A DNA stretch of 64,000 nt from Heritagella_A intestinalis (lineage in GTDB: Bacteria; Bacillota; Clostridia; Oscillospirales; Acutalibacteraceae): contig CAJFQF010000001.1 in NCBI GenBank assembly GCA_904418995.1, positions 1 to 64,000 of the forward strand, in the 5' to 3' direction. This document shows positions 43,971 to 51,349 of this stretch, piece after piece. The position numbers and the translations under genes were made by a program. Position 1 is the first letter of the stretch; each line of letters opens with the position of its first letter. The notes under the pieces were generated by a model, which worked only from the letters and a program-made list of their open reading frames with translations, searched no databases and was not told the origin of the DNA.

Positions 43971-44573
43971 ATGACCATTACCTATGAATACGGAAAGAAT
44001 TTGTATGTGAATCTCACCAACCGCTGTCCCAACCGGTGTGACTTCTGCCTGCGGACCCACAGCAGTGGCAGCATCTATGCCGACGACTTATGGCTGGAGC
44101 GGGAGCCTACCAAAGAAGAAATCCTGGAGGACATTAAAAAGCGGGATTTGAGCCAATACCAGCAGCTGGTCTTTTGCGGCTATGGGGAGCCCACCTGCCG
44201 CCTGGAGGATGTTCTCTGGCTCTGCGACCGGGTGAAGGAGTTCAGCCCCATTGATATGCGCCTGAATACCAACGGCCTCTCGGATAAGATTAACGGCCGT
44301 CACACGGCTCCGGAGCTGGACGGCCGGTTTGAAGTGGTCTCTGTCAGCCTCAACGCCCCCAATGCGGAAAAGTACGAGGCCCTGTGCCACTCGGAGTACG
44401 GGCTGGAAGCCTTCCCGGCGGTGCTTCGGTTTGCTGCGGAGGCCGGGCTGCACGTGCCCAAAGTGTACATGACGGTGGTGGACACCATGCCCCAGGAAGA
44501 TATTGACCAGTGCCGCCGCATCTGCGAGGACATCGGGGCTATCTTCCGGGTGCGGAAGTACATTCCCAATTAA
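43971..44573 (+). CDS. TatD-associated radical SAM protein
   Basis: A 200-residue radical SAM protein. ATG 43971 follows GAGGAGGA and gives MTITYEYGKNLYVNLTNRC. The cluster motif is CPNRCDFCLR; the glycine-rich SAM-binding region is FCGYGEPTCRLEDV, followed by RLNTNGLSDKINGR. This matches the short TatD-linked radical SAM family, whose reaction is unknown. Linkage to tatD is seen directly here. Confidence 0.92.
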   Translation: MTITYEYGKNLYVNLTNRCPNRCDFCLRTHSSGSIYADDLWLEREPTKEEILEDIKKRDLSQYQQLVFCGYGEPTCRLEDVLWLCDRVKEFSPIDMRLNTNGLSDKINGRHTAPELDGRFEVVSVSLNAPNAEKYEALCHSEYGLEAFPAVLRFAAEAGLHVPKVYMTVVDTMPQEDIDQCRRICEDIGAIFRVRKYIPN

Positions 44574-44720
44574 AAAGGATAGAAGTGTCCATAGGGAGAC
44601 TGTGAAAGTGTTTTTCTCATTAAGACATTTTAAATTCTAATATACTAAATGAAATAGAGTGTATTTGAAAATAAAAGTGAAATAAAATTTACAAAAAGCT
44701 TCAAAAATTTCAAAAAGAGA
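44574..44720. other. AT-rich intergenic region
   Basis: Composition drops sharply to A/T-rich here and stays lower through the next two genes. No ORF or terminator hairpin is evident after the radical SAM gene. Confidence 0.5.
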
Positions 44721-44749
44721 TTGACGCTTTTTGGAAATTGTGGTAGAAT
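44721..44749 (+). promoter_or_regulatory. SigmaA promoter of the leader ORF/C39 peptidase unit
   Basis: TTGACG (44721-44726) and TAGAAT (44744-44749), 17-bp spacer. The predicted transcript starts near 44757, just before an 18-codon ORF. Confidence 0.7.
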
Positions 44750-44780
44750 ATAAACAAGTAAAGGAAAGGCGGTGTTTCCA

Positions 44781-44837
44781 ATGGTTACGGTACTCTACCC
44801 CCAGGAACGGCTGATGCGGAAGGCTTCCCTTTTGTAG
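44781..44837 (+). CDS. 18-residue leader-type peptide
   Basis: The first ORF after the promoter encodes MVTVLYPQERLMRKASLL, with an AAGGAAAGGCGG ribosome binding site about 10 bases before the ATG. It ends 28 bases before a long hairpin with a T tail that overlaps the start of the peptidase gene. No family is recognised. It could be a leader peptide controlling the downstream gene, or a short secreted or regulatory peptide. It is supported by ribosome binding site and position only. Confidence 0.45.
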   Translation: MVTVLYPQERLMRKASLL

Positions 44838-44864
44838 CAGAAAACCCCTTTTACCCGGAATGCC

Positions 44865-44925
44865 AAGCGCATGAGTCGGATACGAGCTCTGAAAAGAGAG
44901 CTTCGTGCGGATTCATGCGCTTTTT
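44865..44925 (+). terminator. Attenuator-like hairpin overlapping the peptidase start codon
   Basis: AAGCGCATGA (44865-44874) pairs with TCATGCGCTT (44913-44922). Inside, ACGAGCTCT pairs imperfectly with AGAGCTTCGT. TTTTT follows. The ATG at 44915 lies in the 3' arm, so the structure could terminate transcription or hide the start codon. Confidence 0.65.
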
Positions 44926-45688
44926 GCTTTCTATGGCGTTTTGGTGGCAGTCACGGGTAAAACTGTCTTTGTTTATTACCCTGGCGATGTTGTTGGGCGT
45001 TAGCGGAACGGTGTATGCTGCGGCGGCCAGCGACGAAACGCAGCCGGTAGTTCCTAGCGGAATTATACTCCCCACTCCCGAAGAGGAAGAGGAATACTGG
45101 AACAGCCTCAGCGAAGAGGAAAAGCAGCTCATTAAAGAGGCAGAAGAGGAATCTGATCGGATTGCAGAGGAATGGGCGAAGCAACCCATGACGCGCGCGG
45201 CTACGAAGATTTCCATTCCCGGGACTTTTACTATGTATGCGCAAACTCATGATATGTATTGCGCTCCTGCTTGTGTGAAAAGTATTATCCAATACCTTAA
45301 TGGTTCCAGTCCTACGCAAGATGATATTGCAAGAGGAATGGAAACAACTTTGGATCGGGGAACTCTGGTAGTGAATATTGTCCCTTATTTGAATAGCAAG
45401 GTCAGTTACAACTATAAGCTGGTATCTACACCAAGTCAGACAACCATGTGTAATCGCCTGTATACTACGATTGTCACTAATAAAAAGCCCGGTATGATGG
45501 CAATTTATAATCCGAAAGGAACCAATTGGCATTATTCGACCGATGGGCATGCACTGGTAGTGAATGCTATCTATAGCGATAAGTCTAAGGTGCAGTTTGC
45601 TGATCCTTTAGGGAACAAGTACGACAAATACTATTACATTAAAACCGCTGCAATAGCGCATGCTGTGTGCGCACATTTGATTTGGTAG
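44915..45688 (+). CDS. Secreted C39-like cysteine peptidase
   Basis: A 257-residue exported protein. The N-terminus (VKLSLFITLAMLLGVSGTVY, cleavage after VYA) is a signal peptide. An acidic propeptide-like stretch follows (PEEEEEYWNSLSEEEKQLIK). The C-terminal half reads as a papain-like C39 fold: Cys in YCAPACVKSIIQYLNGS, His in STDGHALVVNAIYSD, and Asp in VQFADPLGNKY. ATG 44915 or 44933 could start it; ribosome binding sites are weak, in keeping with control by the upstream hairpin. No ABC transporter or precursor is adjacent, so it is more likely a secreted peptidase than a bacteriocin maturase. Confidence 0.75.
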   Translation: MRFLLSMAFWWQSRVKLSLFITLAMLLGVSGTVYAAAASDETQPVVPSGIILPTPEEEEEYWNSLSEEEKQLIKEAEEESDRIAEEWAKQPMTRAATKISIPGTFTMYAQTHDMYCAPACVKSIIQYLNGSSPTQDDIARGMETTLDRGTLVVNIVPYLNSKVSYNYKLVSTPSQTTMCNRLYTTIVTNKKPGMMAIYNPKGTNWHYSTDGHALVVNAIYSDKSKVQFADPLGNKYDKYYYIKTAAIAHAVCAHLIW

Positions 45689-45737
45689 TATAAGGTAGAT
45701 AGGTGGTAATATAGTAGTATAATGGTAGTCGGGATGG

Positions 45738-45775
45738 AGGGGCGCCGGCCTGTTGCTGGGCCAGCGCCCTTCTTA
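45738..45775 (+). terminator. Hairpin between the peptidase and lipoprotein genes
   Basis: GGGCGC (45740-45745) pairs with GCGCCC (45764-45769) around GGCC/GGCC, followed by TTCTTAACTTTTT. It may be a partial terminator. Confidence 0.6.
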
Positions 45776-45807
45776 ACTTTTTAAGCTGATAAAGGAGGAA
45801 AAGCGTA

Positions 45808-47049
45808 ATGAAAAAGGGATTCTTCAAATGGCTTTCTGTCTGCTTTGCCATGATATTTTTTTGTTTGTGTATCAGCGGATGTAATAATAATAAGAACTCA
45901 GTCGCCCCTGGCGGAATTATTATGGAAGGAATATCCTCTCCCAATTTTCGGCTGAATCTCCGTGATGCGAATCACGAGATAATAGATGAATTGGACTATG
46001 TTGGAATGTACCCGGTTTCGGAGGGGCTGATTTATCTTTATATTCCAGAGGACGCAACTTGGACTGAATATGGCAGTTATACTGTGGATTTTTACTGGTA
46101 TGAATGGGATACTCAAAATATTGTGCGGATAGGGAGAATTCCGGATTTTGCTCACATTACCACGGGTCCGGTCTGTATTGACGGGCACTTATATATGTAC
46201 GTCTCTACCGGGAATTTGAATACAGAAGAGCATTGGCTGAAGCTGATAGACCTTGATATTGAGAATCTCACTATGACGGAAATCTTCTCGGAAAAGGATG
46301 GATGTCCTTATAACAGCATGGCGGCCCAGGGAGACCGGCTCTTGATGGGAAAGGTGCTGACGGGTAACGCCAGCTATTTGGAAGAATACCATACCAAAAC
46401 CGGAGAGAGAAGAGTTCTTTTGGAGGCGGAATTTGATACAGAGACCAAGATGGGAGATATTATCCAAAGTGTTGCCAGCGATGGAAAGACTATCTCTTTA
46501 ATCATATTGGAATCCCATGGAGAGGATCCGTATGGTCTTCGCATGGATGTCTATGATTTGGATATGAATTTCCTGCACTCTGTGGATTTGTCCCATATTT
46601 CTTCGGATAACAACGAACTAAACCAATGGGTGGCCTGGTTTGTAGCTTCCGGGGATATGATTTACTATGAAAACTACAGTGTCACTACATTTTTAGGCCG
46701 GATTAAGAATGGAAAAGCGGAAAGAGTTTTAGAAACCACTGACGATCCAGGACAATATATCTTTACTACCGCGATTGAGACCCAGCGGGATACCCAGACA
46801 GGGGTGTTTGCCCGACTTTATGATGCGGATGAGCACTATATTTATAGAATGAACTATTCGGATGGCTCTATGGAACGGGCAGCCTTTTGCCCCGAGGAGA
46901 CTGGAAAAAGGATAACCGGGTTGTGGAGAGATGGCAATGATAATCTTCTTATTGAGATGAATGACAAGGAGCATAGTACTGCCCAGGAAAGAGAAACCAC
47001 GATGTATCGCGTCCCCCTCTCCGAGCTGGAATTTGAGCCGTTCTTATAA
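45808..47049 (+). CDS. Large lipoprotein of unknown function, beta-rich
   Basis: A 413-residue secreted lipoprotein. The signal ends in LCISGC. The mature protein is rich in aromatic residues and Asp/Gly turns with regularly spaced strands (YLYIPEDATWTEYGSYTVDF, HLYMYVSTGNLNTEEHWLKL, DMIYYENYSVTTF), suggestive of a beta-propeller such as the DUF5050/TolB-like lipoproteins. That fold call is inference. The gene is AT-richer than the window average, like the peptidase gene before it. AAAGGAGGAAAAGCG precedes the ATG. Confidence 0.78.
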   Translation: MKKGFFKWLSVCFAMIFFCLCISGCNNNKNSVAPGGIIMEGISSPNFRLNLRDANHEIIDELDYVGMYPVSEGLIYLYIPEDATWTEYGSYTVDFYWYEWDTQNIVRIGRIPDFAHITTGPVCIDGHLYMYVSTGNLNTEEHWLKLIDLDIENLTMTEIFSEKDGCPYNSMAAQGDRLLMGKVLTGNASYLEEYHTKTGERRVLLEAEFDTETKMGDIIQSVASDGKTISLIILESHGEDPYGLRMDVYDLDMNFLHSVDLSHISSDNNELNQWVAWFVASGDMIYYENYSVTTFLGRIKNGKAERVLETTDDPGQYIFTTAIETQRDTQTGVFARLYDADEHYIYRMNYSDGSMERAAFCPEETGKRITGLWRDGNDNLLIEMNDKEHSTAQERETTMYRVPLSELEFEPFL

Positions 47050-47063
47050 CCGCTCTCCATATA

Positions 47064-47100
47064 AAGAAATCCGCCCGCTTTTTGCCGGGCGGATTTCTTT
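47064..47100. terminator. Bidirectional terminator between lipoprotein and P-type ATPase genes
   Basis: AAAGAAATCCGCCCG (47064-47078) pairs with CGGGCGGATTTCTTT (47086-47100), perfect 15-bp stem. Confidence 0.93.
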
Positions 47101-47109
47101 TGCGAAGTT

Positions 47110-48990
47110 TTAATCTTTTTTTCGGTGCCAGTTCAGGAGAAATACCGAATTGATAATCACCAGCACTGAACCGGCATTGTGTACCAGCGCTCCTACCACC
47201 GGGTTCAGTACGCCAGTAATGGCCAGAATAATGGCTACGAAATTCAAGGCCATGGAAAAGGTCAGATTGATGCGGATGGTGGTCATCATCCGGCGGGAAA
47301 GCCGGAGCAGGTGGGGCAGTTCTCGGATGTCGTCGCTGACCAGGGCAATGTCCGCGGCATCCACGGCAATATCGCTGCCAACGCCACCCATGGCAATGCC
47401 AACCTCCGCCTTTTTTAGGGCCGGCGCATCGTTGACTCCGTCTCCAATCATGCACACCGGCTCTTTGCGCTGCTGGCTCTGGTCAATCCATTGGAGTTTA
47501 TTTTCCGGCAGGCATTGGGCATGTACTTCCGTGATACCCAGCATCTTGGCAATGTGTCCTGCCGCGCTTTCCCGGTCTCCGGTGAGGAGTACTGGCTCCG
47601 CTCCAGCCCCTCGGACTTGGGTGATGGTTTCCCCGGCATTTTCCCGCAGGGTGTCCGAAAGGGAGACCAACCCCGCCAGTTTTCCATCTACGGCCAGGAA
47701 AATCACTGTGCCGCCTTCTCCCAAAGCAGCCTGGGAGGCCTCCTGGGCTGCTTGACTCAGGGGAACCTGTGCTTCCGATAGCAACTCCGGGTTTCCAGCT
47801 AATACCTGATGACCCGCTACCCGGGCCTGCACGCCCCGGCCCGGCAGCATCCGGAAGTCCTCCGCAGTAGGCAGAACCGCGTTGGGAGTTTCTTCCTTCC
47901 AGCATCGGACCACTGCTTTTCCCAGGGGATGCTCGGAATGGCTTTCCACGCCGGCTGCCCAGGCATAGAGCTGTTCCTTTGAAAGCCCCTCTTGGAGTAC
48001 CTGTACTTCGGTTACCCGAGGTGTGCCGTAGGTGAGAGTGCCGGTTTTGTCAAAGGCTACCCGGGTTACTGTGGCCAGACGCTCCAAAGCGTCCCCTTCC
48101 CGCACCAGGAAGCCCCGGCGAGTGGCGTTGCCGATGGCCGCCATAATAGCCGTGGGGGTGGCCAGCACCAAGGCGCAGGGGCAGAATACCACCAAAATGG
48201 TCACGGCCCGAAGAATTTCCCCGCTGATGGCCCAGGTGAGGGCTGCCGCTGTCAAGGCGATGGCCACAATCCAGGTGGCCCAGCGGTCGGCAATGCCCAC
48301 AATTTTCGCCTTGCCTGCGTCGGCAGACTGCACCAGGCGAATCATCCTCTGGATGGAACTGTCCTCCCCCACCCGGGTGGCCTTCATGTCAAAGGATCCG
48401 AACTGGTTTACTGTGCCGCTAGAGACTTCGTCTCCTGGGCCTTTGTCCACTGGCAGGGATTCTCCGGTCATGACCGATTGGTTCACGGAGGTGCGCCCGG
48501 AGAGAATTACCCCATCTACTGGAACCGTTTCCCCTGGCAGTACCCGGAGGGTATCCCCCAGCTGTACTTCCTCGGCAGGCACGACTTTTTCTGCGTTTTC
48601 CAGCAGCAGCCGGGCTGTGCGGGGCGTCAGCCGTACCAGGCGCTCAATGCCCGCCCGGGCCCGGGCGACGGTGAGTTCTTCCAGCAGAGCCCCCAGCTGC
48701 ATGATAAAGGCCACTTCCCCGGCGGCAAAATCTTCCTGGATAATAATAGAGGCAATGAGGGCGATGGATACCAGTACATCGGCTTTGATGTCGAAGACGG
48801 TGACCAGCCCGATAATGGCTTCCAGCACAATGGGCACACCGCAGAGTAGAATGGCCACCCAGGCCGGGTCAAAGGGGAGAGGCAGATGCAACAAGCTCAC
48901 CAGCAGCGCTGCTCCGGAGATAACCAGGAAAATAATATCGCGCTTGATACCGCCCCAACTCAACAGTTTTTCCAGCTTTTCCATTACCAT
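47110..48990 (-). CDS. P1B-type heavy-metal-translocating ATPase
   Basis: A 626-residue metal-exporting ATPase. ATG 48990 follows AAAGGAAGTCC. Core motifs: actuator TGES (SVMTGESLPVDKG), membrane metal site CPC in VVFCPCALVLATPTAIMAAI, phosphorylation Asp in AFDKTGTLTYGTP, HP locus SEHPLGKAVV, and GDGVNDAPALKKAEVGIAMG. No N-terminal HMA metal-binding domain is present, and the protein is short for the family. CPC fits Cu+ or Zn2+/Cd2+. The promoter overlaps a CsoR-like operator, which favours copper. Confidence 0.92.
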   Translation of the reverse strand: MVMEKLEKLLSWGGIKRDIIFLVISGAALLVSLLHLPLPFDPAWVAILLCGVPIVLEAIIGLVTVFDIKADVLVSIALIASIIIQEDFAAGEVAFIMQLGALLEELTVARARAGIERLVRLTPRTARLLLENAEKVVPAEEVQLGDTLRVLPGETVPVDGVILSGRTSVNQSVMTGESLPVDKGPGDEVSSGTVNQFGSFDMKATRVGEDSSIQRMIRLVQSADAGKAKIVGIADRWATWIVAIALTAAALTWAISGEILRAVTILVVFCPCALVLATPTAIMAAIGNATRRGFLVREGDALERLATVTRVAFDKTGTLTYGTPRVTEVQVLQEGLSKEQLYAWAAGVESHSEHPLGKAVVRCWKEETPNAVLPTAEDFRMLPGRGVQARVAGHQVLAGNPELLSEAQVPLSQAAQEASQAALGEGGTVIFLAVDGKLAGLVSLSDTLRENAGETITQVRGAGAEPVLLTGDRESAAGHIAKMLGITEVHAQCLPENKLQWIDQSQQRKEPVCMIGDGVNDAPALKKAEVGIAMGGVGSDIAVDAADIALVSDDIRELPHLLRLSRRMMTTIRINLTFSMALNFVAIILAITGVLNPVVGALVHNAGSVLVIINSVFLLNWHRKKD

Positions 48991-49051
48991 AACAGGACTT
49001 CCTTTCCGCATTCCCTCCCTACGATCACGAGTCAGTAGGGGTACCAGTAAT

Positions 49052-49081
49052 ATTATACCTATGGGGGTATAGGTTTGTCAA
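49052..49081 (-). promoter_or_regulatory. Metal-ATPase promoter with CsoR-like operator
   Basis: Minus strand TTGACA (49081-49076) and TATAAT (49057-49052), 18-bp spacer. Between them lies TACCTATGGGGGTATAGG (plus-strand reading), close to the G-tract boxes bound by CsoR-family copper repressors. No csoR gene is adjacent. Confidence 0.6.
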
Positions 49082-49092
49082 GAGAGGAGAAA

Positions 49093-49121
49093 AAACTCCG
49101 GGCGATAAAAGTCCGGAGTTT
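49093..49121 (-). terminator. Intrinsic terminator of the NYN-domain gene
   Basis: AAACTCCGG (49093-49101) pairs with CCGGAGTTT (49113-49121); T-rich on the minus strand. Confidence 0.88.
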
Positions 49122-49129
49122 CCTATTAA

Positions 49130-50599
49130 TTAGCGGCCCAGTACAATGGTGGCAGTGCCGTCTTCGGCTACAGAGAGCCGCATGGGTTGGATGTATTTCC
49201 GCCGGAACTGAGCGGTTTCCACCTCGGTCATGTCGATGCGGGTGTTGGTAATGGCTGTCTCAAACATGTCCTTGACATTGACGCTCATGTGCTCCGCCAG
49301 ATAGTCCTCCATTTCATAGAGGAGGGCCAACTCACGGATGCGGGCATCGCTGGTATTGAAGTCGTTGAGGGCACAGAAGAAGATGCCTCTCTGGGCCAGC
49401 TCCGCTTTGAGGCTGGGGCTGCACTTCTCGTATTCATACATCACCAAGAACTTGGCGTCGGGCATCTCCTGAATGAGGCCCCAGTAGTCGGAATCCGAGG
49501 CGGCCAGGATAAAGGAGGAGACACCGTTTTTATAGTGCTCCCGGCAGATACCCGCCGCCAGACGCACATCCACCTGGCTTTTGGATTCCACCACCCGTTC
49601 TGCCAAAATCCGCTCGGTGGGGATAGCGGTGAGTCGGTTCAGGAGCTTCCAGGTGGAGGAAGTATGTACATCGTCATAGAGGAGGATTTTGTCAATTTTC
49701 TCGGCTTCTTCCTGGCTGAGGCTGGAAAGGGCGGCATACAACCGGTAAGCGCTGCTGTTTTCACAGTCCACCGCCAGAATCACCGATTCGCTGCTGTCGA
49801 TAAAGTCGTAAATAGCCCGGCGCGTCTCGTCGGAAATATCCGAAACCTTGCTCATATCATCAAAGAGGTCCTGGTTTTCTTCATAGAGCCAGGTAACAAA
49901 CTTTTTGTCGTTGAGGAGCAGGTTCCCCTTGTCTTTTGGGGCCCAGTTCATGTACACATGGTAGGGATAGCAGTTGTAATTGCCGTAGTATTCTGCGGCG
50001 GCATTTTTACAGCCCTCTGCCGTGTCCCCTCGGGGCATCAGGAATAAATCCTTTACATAGTCAAAATTTAGCCAGGTGGGGAAGACCCGACGCACATTAC
50101 CAACATGATTTTTAATGTGCCCGTTAATATCAAAAAGATAATTTTGCAGCTGATAATTGGCTTTGATAATTCGGAGTCCCATATCCGAAAGGGCCTGGAG
50201 GGCCTCTTGAGGGATGTATTCCGGCAGAGTATGGAGATTTTTCAAATCGTAATAGATGGCATGGTTGATTTTACTGTATTTTTTCTCAATGGCCGTGCGC
50301 AGGATGCAGAGGTTCCGGATAATGGAGGCCTCCCGGTCCTGGGAAAGCTCCTGAAAAATTTCTAATTTCAGCGGAGAGTGCTCGTTTTCAAAAATATGCT
50401 CGGGAACGCCCAGCAGGAATCCGACCCGGGAAACAATCTCGAAGGTACTGTTTTTCCACCATCCCTCCTGTTCGGCCCGCTGGGCTTCTTCCTGGGTCTC
50501 CTCTTCTACATGACTGTCGTCCAGTTCAATTTCCCCTGAAAATTTTACAGCGTTTTCTCCAAATCTGGATTTGAGCATTTCGATTGTCATTCGGTCCAT
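49130..50599 (-). CDS. NYN (PIN-like) domain protein
   Basis: A 489-residue protein. The segment from about residue 270 reads as a NYN/PIN-like nuclease domain: SVILAVDCENSSAYRLYAAL supplies the first acidic pair, then KILLYDDVHTSSTWKLLNRL, SFILAASDSDYWGLIQEMP with the second acidic cluster, and KFLVMYEYEKCSPSLKAELA. The first 260 residues are not recognised; they are acidic at the start and then helical, with many aromatic residues. NYN proteins are usually RNases acting on structured RNA or tRNA. It stands alone between terminators and iorB. Function beyond likely RNase activity is unknown. Confidence 0.7.
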   Translation of the reverse strand: MDRMTIEMLKSRFGENAVKFSGEIELDDSHVEEETQEEAQRAEQEGWWKNSTFEIVSRVGFLLGVPEHIFENEHSPLKLEIFQELSQDREASIIRNLCILRTAIEKKYSKINHAIYYDLKNLHTLPEYIPQEALQALSDMGLRIIKANYQLQNYLFDINGHIKNHVGNVRRVFPTWLNFDYVKDLFLMPRGDTAEGCKNAAAEYYGNYNCYPYHVYMNWAPKDKGNLLLNDKKFVTWLYEENQDLFDDMSKVSDISDETRRAIYDFIDSSESVILAVDCENSSAYRLYAALSSLSQEEAEKIDKILLYDDVHTSSTWKLLNRLTAIPTERILAERVVESKSQVDVRLAAGICREHYKNGVSSFILAASDSDYWGLIQEMPDAKFLVMYEYEKCSPSLKAELAQRGIFFCALNDFNTSDARIRELALLYEMEDYLAEHMSVNVKDMFETAITNTRIDMTEVETAQFRRKYIQPMRLSVAEDGTATIVLGR

Positions 50600-50662
50600 A
50601 CTTCCACCATCCTTTACTTTATAATTTTATCGATACATTTATGATAGGATAAAAAATTCCCT

Positions 50663-50693
50663 CCCGGGCGGTTCAAAAACCGCTCCGCCCGGG
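50663..50693 (-). terminator. Intrinsic terminator of iorAB
   Basis: CCCGGGCGG (50663-50671) pairs with CCGCCCGGG (50685-50693). On the minus strand AATTTTTT follows, 70 bp past the iorB stop. Confidence 0.88.
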
Positions 50694-50770
50694 AAGGAAC
50701 CAGCCGGAAGTTTTTCCGGCGAACATTGCAGCATTTGAAGGGTTGCCGTTTCAAAAGGGCTGGCGCCCTG

Positions 50771-51349
50771 TTACACCGCCTGCCAGCCCAGAGCAAAGGC
50801 CTTCCGGTTCATCTCCAGGAATTTGGCCGGGACAGTTTCTTCAATGGCCTTGAGCCATACCTCTTGCTCCCCGCCCAGGCTCTTGGCCATAGCGCCGATA
50901 AGCACCACATTGACCGCCTTGGCGGAGCCGGCCTCTTCGGCCAGGGACAAGGCGTCCAGGGCCAGCACCCGAGCGCCCTTCTTTTCCATATCCTCCAGCA
51001 GTCCCTCGGGGTAGGTGGTGCTGCCGGTGACAACAGGCATGGGGTCCATCTTCTGGGTGTTGACCACCACGGCGCCGCCCTTCTTCAGATAGGGCAGGTA
51101 CCGGGCAGCTTCCAGCTGTTCAAAGGCCAGAACAATGTCCGCCTCGCCCTCCTCGATAATGGGGGAATAGACCTTCTCCCCATAGCGTACATAGGTCACC
51201 ACGGAGCCGCCCCGCTGGCTCATGCCATGGACCTCCGAAACCTTGACATCATATCCTTCCGCGACCATGGCCGCGCCCAGCAGACGGCTGGCCAGCAGAG
51301 TGCCCTGGCCGCCCACGCCTACGATCATTACGCTCTTTCCGTTTTTCAT
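50771..51349 (-). CDS. iorB: Indolepyruvate:ferredoxin oxidoreductase, beta subunit
   Basis: A 192-residue gamma-type subunit of 2-oxoacid:ferredoxin oxidoreductases. ATG 51349 overlaps the iorA stop (ATGA) behind GGAGGGA. It starts MKNGKSVMIVGVGGQGTLLA, followed by VHGMSQRGGSVVTYVRYG and ADIVLAFEQLEAARYLPYL, typical of IorB. Together with IorA it oxidatively decarboxylates aryl-pyruvates from aromatic amino acids to aryl-acetyl-CoA, reducing ferredoxin. Confidence 0.95.
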   Translation of the reverse strand: MKNGKSVMIVGVGGQGTLLASRLLGAAMVAEGYDVKVSEVHGMSQRGGSVVTYVRYGEKVYSPIIEEGEADIVLAFEQLEAARYLPYLKKGGAVVVNTQKMDPMPVVTGSTTYPEGLLEDMEKKGARVLALDALSLAEEAGSAKAVNVVLIGAMAKSLGGEQEVWLKAIEETVPAKFLEMNRKAFALGWQAV

